64,000 bases of DNA from Bacteroidales bacterium (GTDB lineage Bacteria > Bacteroidota > Bacteroidia > Bacteroidales > WCHB1-69): the NCBI GenBank assembly GCA_024400835.1, contig JAKSMC010000014.1, positions 1 to 64,000 on the forward strand, read 5' to 3'. The notes below the pieces were generated by a model. It was not told the origin of the DNA. It searched no databases and was given only the letters and a program-made list of their open reading frames with translations. Positions 1 through 7,037 of this stretch are shown in pieces (positions within the stretch are counted from its first letter, which is position 1; each line of letters opens with the position of its first letter). Made by a program: the position numbers and the translations under genes.

Positions 1-90
1 AATTGCATCGCTGCTGGGCAGAACAAAAACTTATAGATAATAACATTACCCACAACAAGACAGTTGACTTCATAACTCTTCTATTTAAAA

Positions 91-636
91 TTAAGGAATC
101 CATTGCAAAGCAAACGTACTGTCGGGTTTGTAATCAAATTTATGAAAATGATATACAATGGTGTCGGAATAACCATCCCTATACACAAATGTTGTGTCAT
201 TCATTATGTCAGACGTGGTTAAACAATAATGAGTACGTGGATCAAATCCATCGTGACATTCAAATTCTTGAAACAATTGATTTCCAGACACCTGATACAC
301 CCCCCAACGATCAAAAAATTGAGAATATAATCTTTCAAACGATAAGATACTATCTTTTGTTATGTGAGCTGGTATTGTGTCATAAAAAGACATTCCCCAC
401 AAATAAACACCATTTCTGTAAAAAAATGATACCAGCATTTTCGTTGGAGCGTGTTTGTTTTTTCTCAAGCAATAATAAAAACCATCCGTCCTTAACTCAT
501 CACCTTCATAATTCATTCTTTCCAAAGTTCTTACATCGTCCTTACACCCAATAAACAACACTAATAAAAATGCTGAAACCAGCAATATTTTTACTCTAGA
601 AATAAACACCTTATTTTCCATACTATTTTTTACCAT
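91..636 (-). CDS. Hypothetical lipoprotein
   Basis: A 181-residue protein of unknown function. The N-terminus has a basic stretch, a hydrophobic run and a lipobox-like LFIGC at about residues 27-31, so it is probably a lipoprotein anchored in the cell envelope. The rest is Tyr/Phe/Asp rich and soluble; I recognise no family. Start choice is open: the ATG at 636 overlaps the stop of the upstream remnant (TTATGGTAA), which would couple translation, while an ATG at 621 gives a more usual signal peptide. The tight link to the upstream glycine-rich remnant resembles a toxin/immunity layout, but nothing in the protein itself shows this. Confidence 0.7.
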   Translation of the reverse strand: MVKNSMENKVFISRVKILLVSAFLLVLFIGCKDDVRTLERMNYEGDELRTDGFYYCLRKNKHAPTKMLVSFFYRNGVYLWGMSFYDTIPAHITKDSILSFERLYSQFFDRWGVYQVSGNQLFQEFECHDGFDPRTHYCLTTSDIMNDTTFVYRDGYSDTIVYHFHKFDYKPDSTFALQWIP

Positions 637-928
637 AACGTATTACCATTTGAACTACCAAAATACCAAAACCAGGATGGGGGTATATCTAAAATCTGAA
701 ACCATTTCGCCGTACCATGAGTAAGCATATCGTGCGCAAATCTATTTTGAAAAACATGTCGTATCTGCTCAGAATTCCGGCCAAACAGAAATGGACCAAT
801 ACCAAAACTGAGAACTCCCGCACGTTGATTAGGATTGTTCGCCTCATATCCCGTGTAATATTTAAGGGGACTTCTATTATTAACATTTTCGCGCCGTCCC
901 TCAGAACTTCGTGAAGTCCATTAGCCAA
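630..928 (-). pseudogene. Frameshifted remnant of a glycine/aromatic-rich protein
   Basis: On the minus strand a 96-codon frame is open from 920 to 633 with a stop at 630-632. It has a protein-like composition (KYYTGYEANNPNQR, then AGVLSFGIGPFLFG, then HDMLTHGTAKWFQ) but no usable start in its own frame. A TAA stands at 921-923. An ATG at 928 lies in a different frame, just downstream of a good minus-strand -7 box (950-957). The simplest reading is a gene damaged by a frameshift, or the surviving C-terminal tail of a larger one. The style resembles tails of Rhs or polymorphic-toxin proteins; that is an impression only. Confidence 0.4.
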
Positions 929-949
929 AATTCAAAGTGAACAACGTGG

Positions 950-957
950 CAAAGATA
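950..957 (-). promoter_or_regulatory. Promoter -7 box TATCTTTG
   Basis: Reads TATCTTTGCC on the minus strand, matching the Bacteroidota -7 consensus TAnnTTTG. It points at the remnant and lipoprotein gene downstream. Confidence 0.55.
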
Positions 958-1121
958 TAAATTTTCTTCTATTTTCCAACTTTTCATCATTATTTTACGG
1001 GGAGGTAAAATTGTTGTATATCAATATATTACACAAATCAATTCATTCCTAAGCCAAACACATGTTCCACCTGTACACGTGTCTTGGACTTGTCAAAATC
1101 AGCAAAGAATTGCCAACTTTT

Positions 1122-2438
1122 TCACAAAAACATCACATAATATATTGGAATATAGGTGATTGCATTTTCAGTTCTGACTACCCTTTCGTTAGATAATACC
1201 ATAGCATTTACGATATGGTAATTCTGGTTGGCAATAAATTTGTCAAGAGCGCGGTGAATGGTGTAATCTTTTCCGGATTTCACTTCCAAAGGCATTATCG
1301 ACAGCGTGTCATAATCATCAATCAGAAAGTCAACCTCACCCTTCTGCTTATTGTCATAATAATAGAGTTTGTGCTGATGCGCCAATAATTCGGAGGCCAC
1401 AGCAGTTTCATATAGGGAGCCAAGGTTAACACTGTTATGGTCGTCTAAAACGGCACTGATGTTATGTTGGAACAGCAATTGAGATAAGAGCCCCACGTCA
1501 TTGAGGTAAAGTTTGAGTAGATTTTTTTGTGCGGACTCAATAAGGGGAAATACGGGATTGGAGATGGCAAGTACATCAATAGCGATACCGGAGCGCACCA
1601 AATATTCGAATTCCTCCTCATAGTTGCTGCTACGACCACCCTTTTTCCCTTCTATTTTATTGAAATAGACTCGTTTCTTCTTGTTTTCCATATAGGATGG
1701 TATCAATTCGTAGATGCGCTTGATTTTAAGGGAATGTTCCAAACTATATTGGGCAGCGTCTTCCTTGTATAAATTGAGAATTTCATCGTGGGTCTCGCGC
1801 ACACGTCGTACATTTTGAGTCTCTACAAAAATGTTGACGGCATCTGGAAGTCCGCCAATAAAGAGATACTGCTTGAACAACGACAGAAATTTGTTGTGCA
1901 ACGCTTCATTCAGCGATTGACGTTGCACAAATTGTTCACGCATAAAGGCAATGACCTCTTCTCCGATGTGGTTGGCCCAAAGGAACTCTTCAAAGTCTAA
2001 CGGATACATTCGTTCCACACGAATTCTTCCTCCGGGCTTAGAAAGAGTCTGATTGAGGGCAATTCCCAAGAGCGAACCGCTGACAATATAGGTAAATCTA
2101 TCTTCATCTTTGAGAAACTTAAGCAGCGTCAGTAATTCAGGATAGGCCTGTATTTCATCAATAAAGACCAACGTATCATACTTGTCCCCCATCTTATCGC
2201 CAGCCACGGAACTGAGTCGCATATAGAAATCAACGGTGGAGGTAACATTGGCAAATATCCGTTCGCCCATTTTGTCTTCCAAAAGGTTGACTTCAATATA
2301 GTTGGGAAATTGTATCTGTCCTTCGTGTCGAATAATGAAAGACTTACCGATTTGGCGTGCGCCATCGATAATGAGAATCTTATTAGAATTCGATGTAAAG
2401 TACTCTTTTATAACATTTTGAATTTTTCTATTAAGCAT
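1122..2438 (-). CDS. DUF4143-type AAA ATPase
   Basis: A 438-residue ATPase of the AAA/DUF4143 family, common in Bacteroidota and often present in many copies. Walker A is GARQIGKS (about residues 26-33) and Walker B is TLVFIDEIQ (about 89-97). The C-terminal DUF4143 part carries a nuclease-like GEVDFLI followed by PLEVKSG, the D...E-x-K pattern of the PD-(D/E)xK fold. The physiological role of the family is unsettled. The gene stands alone. Its promoter (TAATTTTG, 2469-2476) sits among three GAAAAAGTGT boxes spaced 32 bp apart, which suggests autoregulation or control by a dedicated repressor. Confidence 0.9.
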   Translation of the reverse strand: MLNRKIQNVIKEYFTSNSNKILIIDGARQIGKSFIIRHEGQIQFPNYIEVNLLEDKMGERIFANVTSTVDFYMRLSSVAGDKMGDKYDTLVFIDEIQAYPELLTLLKFLKDEDRFTYIVSGSLLGIALNQTLSKPGGRIRVERMYPLDFEEFLWANHIGEEVIAFMREQFVQRQSLNEALHNKFLSLFKQYLFIGGLPDAVNIFVETQNVRRVRETHDEILNLYKEDAAQYSLEHSLKIKRIYELIPSYMENKKKRVYFNKIEGKKGGRSSNYEEEFEYLVRSGIAIDVLAISNPVFPLIESAQKNLLKLYLNDVGLLSQLLFQHNISAVLDDHNSVNLGSLYETAVASELLAHQHKLYYYDNKQKGEVDFLIDDYDTLSIMPLEVKSGKDYTIHRALDKFIANQNYHIVNAMVLSNERVVRTENAITYIPIYYVMFL

Positions 2439-2444
2439 ACATCA

Positions 2445-2517
2445 CACTTTTTCGATTATTTTACGCGGCAAAATTACACTTTTTCAAGAAAAATCGAACT
2501 GATTTTTACACTTTTTC
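2445..2517 (-). promoter_or_regulatory. Three phased GAAAAAGTG operator-like boxes
   Basis: CACTTTTTC occurs at 2445-2453, 2477-2485 and 2509-2517, exactly 32 bp apart (about three helical turns). On the minus strand these read GAAAAAGTG, with TGT or TGTAA following. The middle box runs directly into the -7 element of the DUF4143 ATPase gene and the last lies next to its start codon. Spacing and position suggest operators bound by one protein on one helix face. Confidence 0.55.
2469..2476 (-). promoter_or_regulatory. Promoter -7 box TAATTTTG of the ATPase gene
   Basis: The minus strand reads TAATTTTGCCGC 31 bp before the ATG at 2438, matching the -7 consensus TAnnTTTG and the GC-rich tail seen at other promoters here. 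Confidence 0.6.
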
Positions 2518-2663
2518 CAATGAATTCTGGAACAGCAAGAGGTTTCAGGTTTATTCACTTTGTTCATACTCTCCTTGCAGCTCGGCAAAGCCAAACAAGT
2601 TGTGTCTTTGCTCTCGCTTGCTGCGTCGAGACAGGTTTCAAGTTTCAGGTTTCAAAGTACATC

Positions 2664-2785
2664 ATCATATTATCGTATTACCATATTATCGTATTATCAC
2701 ATTATCGCATTATCGTATTACCACATTACCGCATTATCGTATTAACACATTACCGCATTATCGTATTACCACATTACCGCATTAA
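2664..2785. repeat. Decamer tandem repeat (cATTAyCGta type)
   Basis: About twelve degenerate copies of a 10-bp unit, in which ATTATC or ATTACC alternates with GTA, GCA or ACA, lie just upstream of the methyltransferase promoter. The repeat is translatable in frame with the methyltransferase, producing a false Tyr/His/Ile-rich N-terminal extension. The function is unknown; it could alter spacing upstream of the promoter through slippage. Confidence 0.8.
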
Positions 2786-2790
2786 TTTCG

Positions 2791-2798
2791 TACTTTTG
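2791..2798 (+). promoter_or_regulatory. Promoter -7 box TACTTTTG
   Basis: TACTTTTGCCGCC sits 19 bp before the ATG at 2817. It fixes the methyltransferase start downstream of the decamer repeat. Confidence 0.65.
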
Positions 2799-2816
2799 CC
2801 GCCCAAATACGAAATT

Positions 2817-3536
2817 ATGGCAACTGGCAAATTATACCTCATTCCCACCCCCATTGGCGAGGGCGGCTTCAGCAACTTCTTCCCGGCATTCAATGCGGAA
2901 GTCATCAATACAATAGATTATTATATAGTAGAAGAACTGCGCACGGCGCGGCGCTTTCTGCGCTATGCCGGCATCAACAAGAAAATCGACGAGTTGGAGT
3001 TCTTCGAACTGAACGAGCACACGCAGGGTGTGGAGCTCAACGAATACCTGAAGCCCTGTTTGGAAGGCAAGAACGTGGGGCTGATGTCCGAGGCCGGTGT
3101 GCCCTGCGTGGCCGATCCCGGCAATGTGGCCGTGGCCAAAGCCCACCAACTCGACATCGAGGTGGTGCCGCTCATCGGCCCGAGTTCCATCATCCTGTCC
3201 CTGATGGGCAGCGGACTGAACGGCCAGAATTTCACCTTCCACGGCTATCTGCCCGTGGAGCCCTACGACCGCGAGAAGAAGCTCAAAGCCATCGAAGCGT
3301 ATGCCGTCAAAACTGGCCAGACACAGATTTTCATCGAGACACCCTACCGCAATCGCCGGATGGTGGGCTCCATCTGCAAGGTATGCCAGCCCGCCACGAG
3401 ACTCTGCATCGCCGCCGGCCTCACCACCGAGCAGCAATTCCTCAAAACACAGTCCGTCTCCAAATGGCGCAAATACTTCGATGACGAACGCAATTTGATG
3501 GACAAAAGACCGTGTATTTTCCTAATTGGGAGGTAA
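2817..3536 (+). CDS. SAM-dependent methyltransferase, RsmI-like
   Basis: A 239-residue member of the tetrapyrrole-methylase-fold family to which the 16S rRNA 2'-O-methyltransferase RsmI belongs. Features are KLYLIPTPIGEGG near the N-terminus, MSEAGVPCVADPG (about residues 91-103), VVPLIGPSSIILSL (about 115-128) and FIETPYRNRRM (about 180-190), all typical of the family. It is shorter than E. coli RsmI (286 residues), matching the short Bacteroidota form; whether the substrate is 16S rRNA is inferred. The ATG at 2817 is chosen because the -7 box and repeat lie upstream; the open frame continues to 2310 only through repeat sequence. Confidence 0.85.
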   Translation: MATGKLYLIPTPIGEGGFSNFFPAFNAEVINTIDYYIVEELRTARRFLRYAGINKKIDELEFFELNEHTQGVELNEYLKPCLEGKNVGLMSEAGVPCVADPGNVAVAKAHQLDIEVVPLIGPSSIILSLMGSGLNGQNFTFHGYLPVEPYDREKKLKAIEAYAVKTGQTQIFIETPYRNRRMVGSICKVCQPATRLCIAAGLTTEQQFLKTQSVSKWRKYFDDERNLMDKRPCIFLIGR

Positions 3537-3540
3537 AAAA

Positions 3541-3577
3541 GTGAGAAGTGAGAGGTGAGCAGTGAGAAGTGAGAAGT
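3541..3577. repeat. Heptamer repeat GTGAGAA
   Basis: Five consecutive 7-bp units (GTGAGAA, GTGAGAG, GTGAGCA, GTGAGAA, GTGAGAA) follow the methyltransferase stop. This is a short slippage-prone tandem repeat of unknown function. Confidence 0.8.
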
Positions 3578-3655
3578 AGAAATTCCATCGCAACAACTTA
3601 TTTGTAAGTAATTTATAAAAAAATCAAATAATGTTGCAACATAATGATTTTTTTG

Positions 3656-3663
3656 TATTTTTG
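3656..3663 (+). promoter_or_regulatory. Promoter -7 box TATTTTTG of the tRNA pair
   Basis: TGTATTTTTGCGGCCTC ends about 22 bp before tRNA-Leu. The identical 17-mer precedes the tRNA-Pro gene (around 11385-11400). Confidence 0.75.
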
Positions 3664-3694
3664 CGGCCTCAAAAAGGAACTCGTTCTTTGAAGA

Positions 3695-3781
3695 GCCGAA
3701 GTGGTGGAATGGTAGACACGAGGGACTTAAAATCCCTTGCTCATTGCGAGCGTGTGGGTTCAAGTCCCACCTTCGGTACCA
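3695..3781 (+). tRNA. tRNA-Leu (anticodon TAA)
   Basis: The acceptor stem GCCGAAG pairs with CTTCGGT, followed by discriminator A and an encoded CCA (3779-3781). A long variable arm marks a class II tRNA. The anticodon loop ACTTAAAAT gives TAA. It is co-transcribed with the tRNA-Gly 7 bp downstream. Confidence 0.95.
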
Positions 3782-3788
3782 AACACAA

Positions 3789-3864
3789 GCGGAAGTAGCT
3801 CAGTTGGTAGAGCACAACCTTGCCAAGGTTGGGGTCGCGAGTCCGAGTCTCGTTTTCCGCTCCA
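3789..3864 (+). tRNA. tRNA-Gly (anticodon GCC)
   Basis: The acceptor stem GCGGAAG pairs with TTTCCGC (one G-T pair), with discriminator T and encoded CCA (3862-3864). The D arm is AGCTCAGTTGGTAGAGC and the anticodon loop CTTGCCAAG gives GCC. Confidence 0.95.
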
Positions 3865-3871
3865 ACAACAC

Positions 3872-3904
3872 AAAACGCCCAGTCTGATGATTGGGCGTTT
3901 TTGT
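3872..3904 (+). terminator. Rho-independent terminator of the tRNA pair
   Basis: AAAACGCCCA (3872-3881) pairs with TGGGCGTTTT (3892-3901) over a 10-nt loop and runs into T residues. Confidence 0.85.
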
Positions 3905-3928
3905 TTATGCGACTATACTTGATGTAAG

Positions 3929-4007
3929 GCCCACGAATTAGCACGAATGGGCACGAATTATGTAGAAGATAATTTTCATTCGTGGTAATTGGTGGAAATT
4001 CGTGGGC
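3929..4007. repeat. CACGAAT palindromic intergenic element
   Basis: A 79-bp imperfect palindrome. The ends GCCCACGAATT (3929-3939) and AATTCGTGGGC (3997-4007) are perfect inverse complements. The interior repeats GCACGAAT twice on one side and has CATTCGTGG on the other. It looks like a repetitive extragenic palindromic element and fills most of the gap between the tRNAs and the GH92 gene. Confidence 0.7.
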
Positions 4008-4096
4008 AGATATTTCCCCGCCTGCGGCGTGCTTTCCACAAATTTCTCTAATTAAGACACATTAGGACAAATAATAAAAAATGTCTTTCTTTTTCG

Positions 4097-4104
4097 TATT
4101 TTTG
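4097..4104 (+). promoter_or_regulatory. Promoter -7 box TATTTTTG of the GH92 gene
   Basis: CGTATTTTTGCCTCCC ends about 14 bp before the ATG at 4124. Confidence 0.7.
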
Positions 4105-4123
4105 CCTCCCTAAAAAAAATGAT

Positions 4124-6898
4124 ATGAAAAAAATATTCTTTATCCTTTTAACCACCATCTGGTGCGCATCACCTCTCTTAGGGCAAGACATCGATTCCAC
4201 AGATTACGATGAGAAAGATGTCCAAACCCTTGCTGAAACGATGCCCAAGTTTCCCGGCGGAATGGGTTCCCTCAGTCTCTTTTTAGCCGAACACATCGAA
4301 TATCCCAATACGGCACGATTCCACGGTATTTCGGGCACCGTGCTGATTGAGTTCGTGGTGGACGAAAACGGCCAAGTGTGCCATCCCAAAGTGAAAGTGC
4401 CGCTTTTCAAGGATTGCGACTCTGCAGCCCTTCGCGGCATTATGGCGATGCCTAAATGGAAACCAGCAATGAATAATGGCAAACCTGTCAGATGCGATTT
4501 CCAAATTCCCATCACGTTCAGGATGGATGATAAAGATGCCGAAAAATACCATCACAACTACTCCATCTACGTTGACCCCATCATTGGGACCAATGGTATG
4601 GGGCACACCTTTCCGGGCGCGTGCCACCCCTTCGGCGGCATCCAGCTAAGTCCAGACACGGATACCATCCCACACAACATCAACGGCAAATACCAGCCCC
4701 GCGTTTACGACCACTGCGCCGGCTACCAACATAAAGACAGCACTATCGTGGGTTTCAGCCACACCCACTTCAGCGGCACCGGGCACTCCGACTTGGGCGA
4801 CATCCTGCTGATGCCCTACACCGGCGAAACGCAACTGCACCCCGGCACCGCCGACAATCCCGACAGCGGCTACCGCTCCCGCTTCAGCCACAAGACTGAG
4901 GTATGCGAGCCCGGATACTACAAAGTGCGCTTGGCTGACGATAACATCAAGGTAGAACTGACCGCCACCGAACATTGCGGCATCCACCGATACACCTACC
5001 CCGACACGGCAGACCAGAAACTGATTATCGACCTCAACCACGCGCTCTACAATTACAATGGCAAAGTGCTGTGGGCCTCCGTGCGCTTGGAAGACCCGCA
5101 CACGCTCACCGGCTACCGCATCACGTCCGGTTGGGCCCGCGAGAACTACACCTACTTCGCCATCCGCTTCAGCAAGCCCGTAAAAGATTACGGTTACGAG
5201 GATTTCGACAAAAGAGGCTACAACGGCTTTTGGGGACGCTTCGACGTCAACCACAACTTCCCCGAAATGGCCGGCCGCAAGATGGTTTGCTGGTTTGAGT
5301 TTGCACAAGAAGACAATCCCGACCTGCAAGTGACAGTAGCCCTGTCGGCCGTGAGCACCGACGGCGCCCTCAAAAATCTTTACGCCGAAACTTGTGCTGA
5401 AAAAACAGAAAGCACCTCATTCCAAAGTACCAAAGAATACATCTTCAAGACTTTCGATGAGCTTCGCAACGAGACATACAATGCTTGGAAAGAGCATTTG
5501 GGCATTTTTGAGGCCCAAGGCAACGAAAACCAATTGGCGATGTTCTACACCTCGCTCTACCACACTATGATCAACCCGTCCGTTTATCAGGACGTAGATG
5601 GGCAATATCGCGGCGTTGACCACAACATCCACTATAACACGGAAGGTTATACCAACTACACGATTTTCTCCTTGTGGGACACTTACCGCGCCGAGCATCC
5701 GCTGCTCAACATCATCGCCCCTGAAAGGGCCGCCGATATGGTTTCCTCAATGCTTGACCACGCCGAGCAGAGCGTACACCACATCCTGCCCATCTGGAGC
5801 CACAACGGCAACGAGAACTGGTGTATGATCGGCTATCACGGTGTCTCTGCCGTAGCTGACGCCTATATGACCAGCTTCCGTACCAAATTCCACTCGGAGC
5901 CTAAAATGAATTTGGCACTTATCAACTCCATAGAGTATCTCCTCAACAGCGCCAACACGGATTACTACGACCACACCGGCGTGTATAAAAAAATCGGCTA
6001 TGTGCCTTACAATCTCTCCCCTACCGGCACATCTGTAACCCTGGAGAACGCATACGAAGACTGGGTGATTTACAACCTCATCGACAAAGGCAACATCTCC
6101 TCAGGTCACAAAAAACTTAAAGAGCACTACCGCGAGCGGGCCTTGAATTTCAAAAATGTATATAACCCGAAGACCGGTTTTGCGCAGGCACGCTACGAGG
6201 ACGGCAGTTGGAAGACACCTGCCGACCTGCTGTCCACCTCCAACGAGGGCTTCATCGAAGGCAACAGTTGGAACTATTCGTTCTACGTGCCGCACGATGT
6301 GAACGGACTCATCAAAATTATGGGCGGCGAGAAAACGTTCATCAGCCGTTTGGACACCCTCTTTGAGATGTACGTGCCCGACGAGTTCTTTGCCGCCACA
6401 GAGGACGTGACGCGCGAGGGCATGCTGGGTGGCTACGTGCACGGCAACGAGCCCAGCCACCATATCCCGTACCTTTATATGTGGACCTCCCAGCCCTGGA
6501 AGACGCAGTACCGCGTGCGCGAGGTGATGAACAAGATGTATCGGAACAACATCGACGGTTTGTGTGGCAACGACGACTGCGGCCAGATGTCGGCGTGGTA
6601 CATCTTCTCCGCGATGGGCTTCTACCCCGTTTGCCCGTCCAGCGGCCAATACGTCATCGGCGCGCCCTACCTGCCCGAAATCAAGTTGAACCTGCAAAAT
6701 GGCAAAACCTTGGTTATCCGTGCCCCGAAGGTCAGCGACGAGAACTGCTACATCCAGTCCGTCAAACTGAACAGGAAACCGCTGCACAAGTGCTACATCA
6801 CCTACGACCAGATTATGAAGGGCGGCGAACTCCTGTTCGAGATGGGCAGCACGCCTAACGAACACTGGTTCACGGAGAAGCCGTACTCGCTGGAATAG
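4124..6898 (+). CDS. TonB_C domain fused to GH92 alpha-mannosidase
   Basis: A 924-residue exported enzyme. After a signal peptide (about residues 1-20) comes a TonB C-terminal-like domain (about 35-135) with the family pattern PKFPGGMGSL, then GTVLIEFVVDENG and a closing FQIPITFRM. The rest (about 145-924) is a complete glycoside hydrolase family 92 module, opening with VDPIIGTNGMGHTFPGA. It carries HGNEPSHHIPYLY (catalytic-type Glu near 776) and GNDDCGQMSAWY (Asp 817-818), the acid/base and metal-linked residues of the calcium-dependent mannosidases. It probably trims alpha-mannose from host or yeast glycans in the periplasm or at the cell surface. A TonB_C domain ahead of GH92 is unexpected; the frame is continuous and I see no sign of artefact. 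Confidence 0.9.
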   Translation: MKKIFFILLTTIWCASPLLGQDIDSTDYDEKDVQTLAETMPKFPGGMGSLSLFLAEHIEYPNTARFHGISGTVLIEFVVDENGQVCHPKVKVPLFKDCDSAALRGIMAMPKWKPAMNNGKPVRCDFQIPITFRMDDKDAEKYHHNYSIYVDPIIGTNGMGHTFPGACHPFGGIQLSPDTDTIPHNINGKYQPRVYDHCAGYQHKDSTIVGFSHTHFSGTGHSDLGDILLMPYTGETQLHPGTADNPDSGYRSRFSHKTEVCEPGYYKVRLADDNIKVELTATEHCGIHRYTYPDTADQKLIIDLNHALYNYNGKVLWASVRLEDPHTLTGYRITSGWARENYTYFAIRFSKPVKDYGYEDFDKRGYNGFWGRFDVNHNFPEMAGRKMVCWFEFAQEDNPDLQVTVALSAVSTDGALKNLYAETCAEKTESTSFQSTKEYIFKTFDELRNETYNAWKEHLGIFEAQGNENQLAMFYTSLYHTMINPSVYQDVDGQYRGVDHNIHYNTEGYTNYTIFSLWDTYRAEHPLLNIIAPERAADMVSSMLDHAEQSVHHILPIWSHNGNENWCMIGYHGVSAVADAYMTSFRTKFHSEPKMNLALINSIEYLLNSANTDYYDHTGVYKKIGYVPYNLSPTGTSVTLENAYEDWVIYNLIDKGNISSGHKKLKEHYRERALNFKNVYNPKTGFAQARYEDGSWKTPADLLSTSNEGFIEGNSWNYSFYVPHDVNGLIKIMGGEKTFISRLDTLFEMYVPDEFFAATEDVTREGMLGGYVHGNEPSHHIPYLYMWTSQPWKTQYRVREVMNKMYRNNIDGLCGNDDCGQMSAWYIFSAMGFYPVCPSSGQYVIGAPYLPEIKLNLQNGKTLVIRAPKVSDENCYIQSVKLNRKPLHKCYITYDQIMKGGELLFEMGSTPNEHWFTEKPYSLE

Positions 6899-6978
6899 AC
6901 GTTAGCTATTGATGGCTACAAAGAACATTGACATTGACTTTGACTTTTGTGGAACTTGAAACTTGAATCCTGAAACCT

Positions 6979-7017
6979 AAAGAAGGCTCTTCCGCCATTT
7001 GCAGAAGAGCCTTCTTT
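6979..7017. terminator. Bidirectional terminator
   Basis: AAAGAAGGCTCTTC (6979-6992) and GAAGAGCCTTCTTT (7004-7017) are perfect inverse complements with an 11-nt loop. It lies between the convergent GH92 and metallopeptidase genes and works with A/T tails on both sides. Confidence 0.85.
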
Positions 7018-7037
7018 AAGTCAACCGTCAGTGTTTT

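Noticed and set aside
2310-2816. Long N-terminal extension of the methyltransferase frame (408 residues in total)
   Set aside because: The extra part crosses the ATPase promoter and the decamer repeat and gives low-complexity Tyr/His/Ile text; the -7 box lies just before the ATG at 2817.
4646-6865. Long reverse-strand frames under the GH92 gene (227 and 254 codons)
   Set aside because: They mirror the codon use of the GH92 gene on the other strand, have Val/Ala/Gly/His-rich text, no promoter and no known motif.
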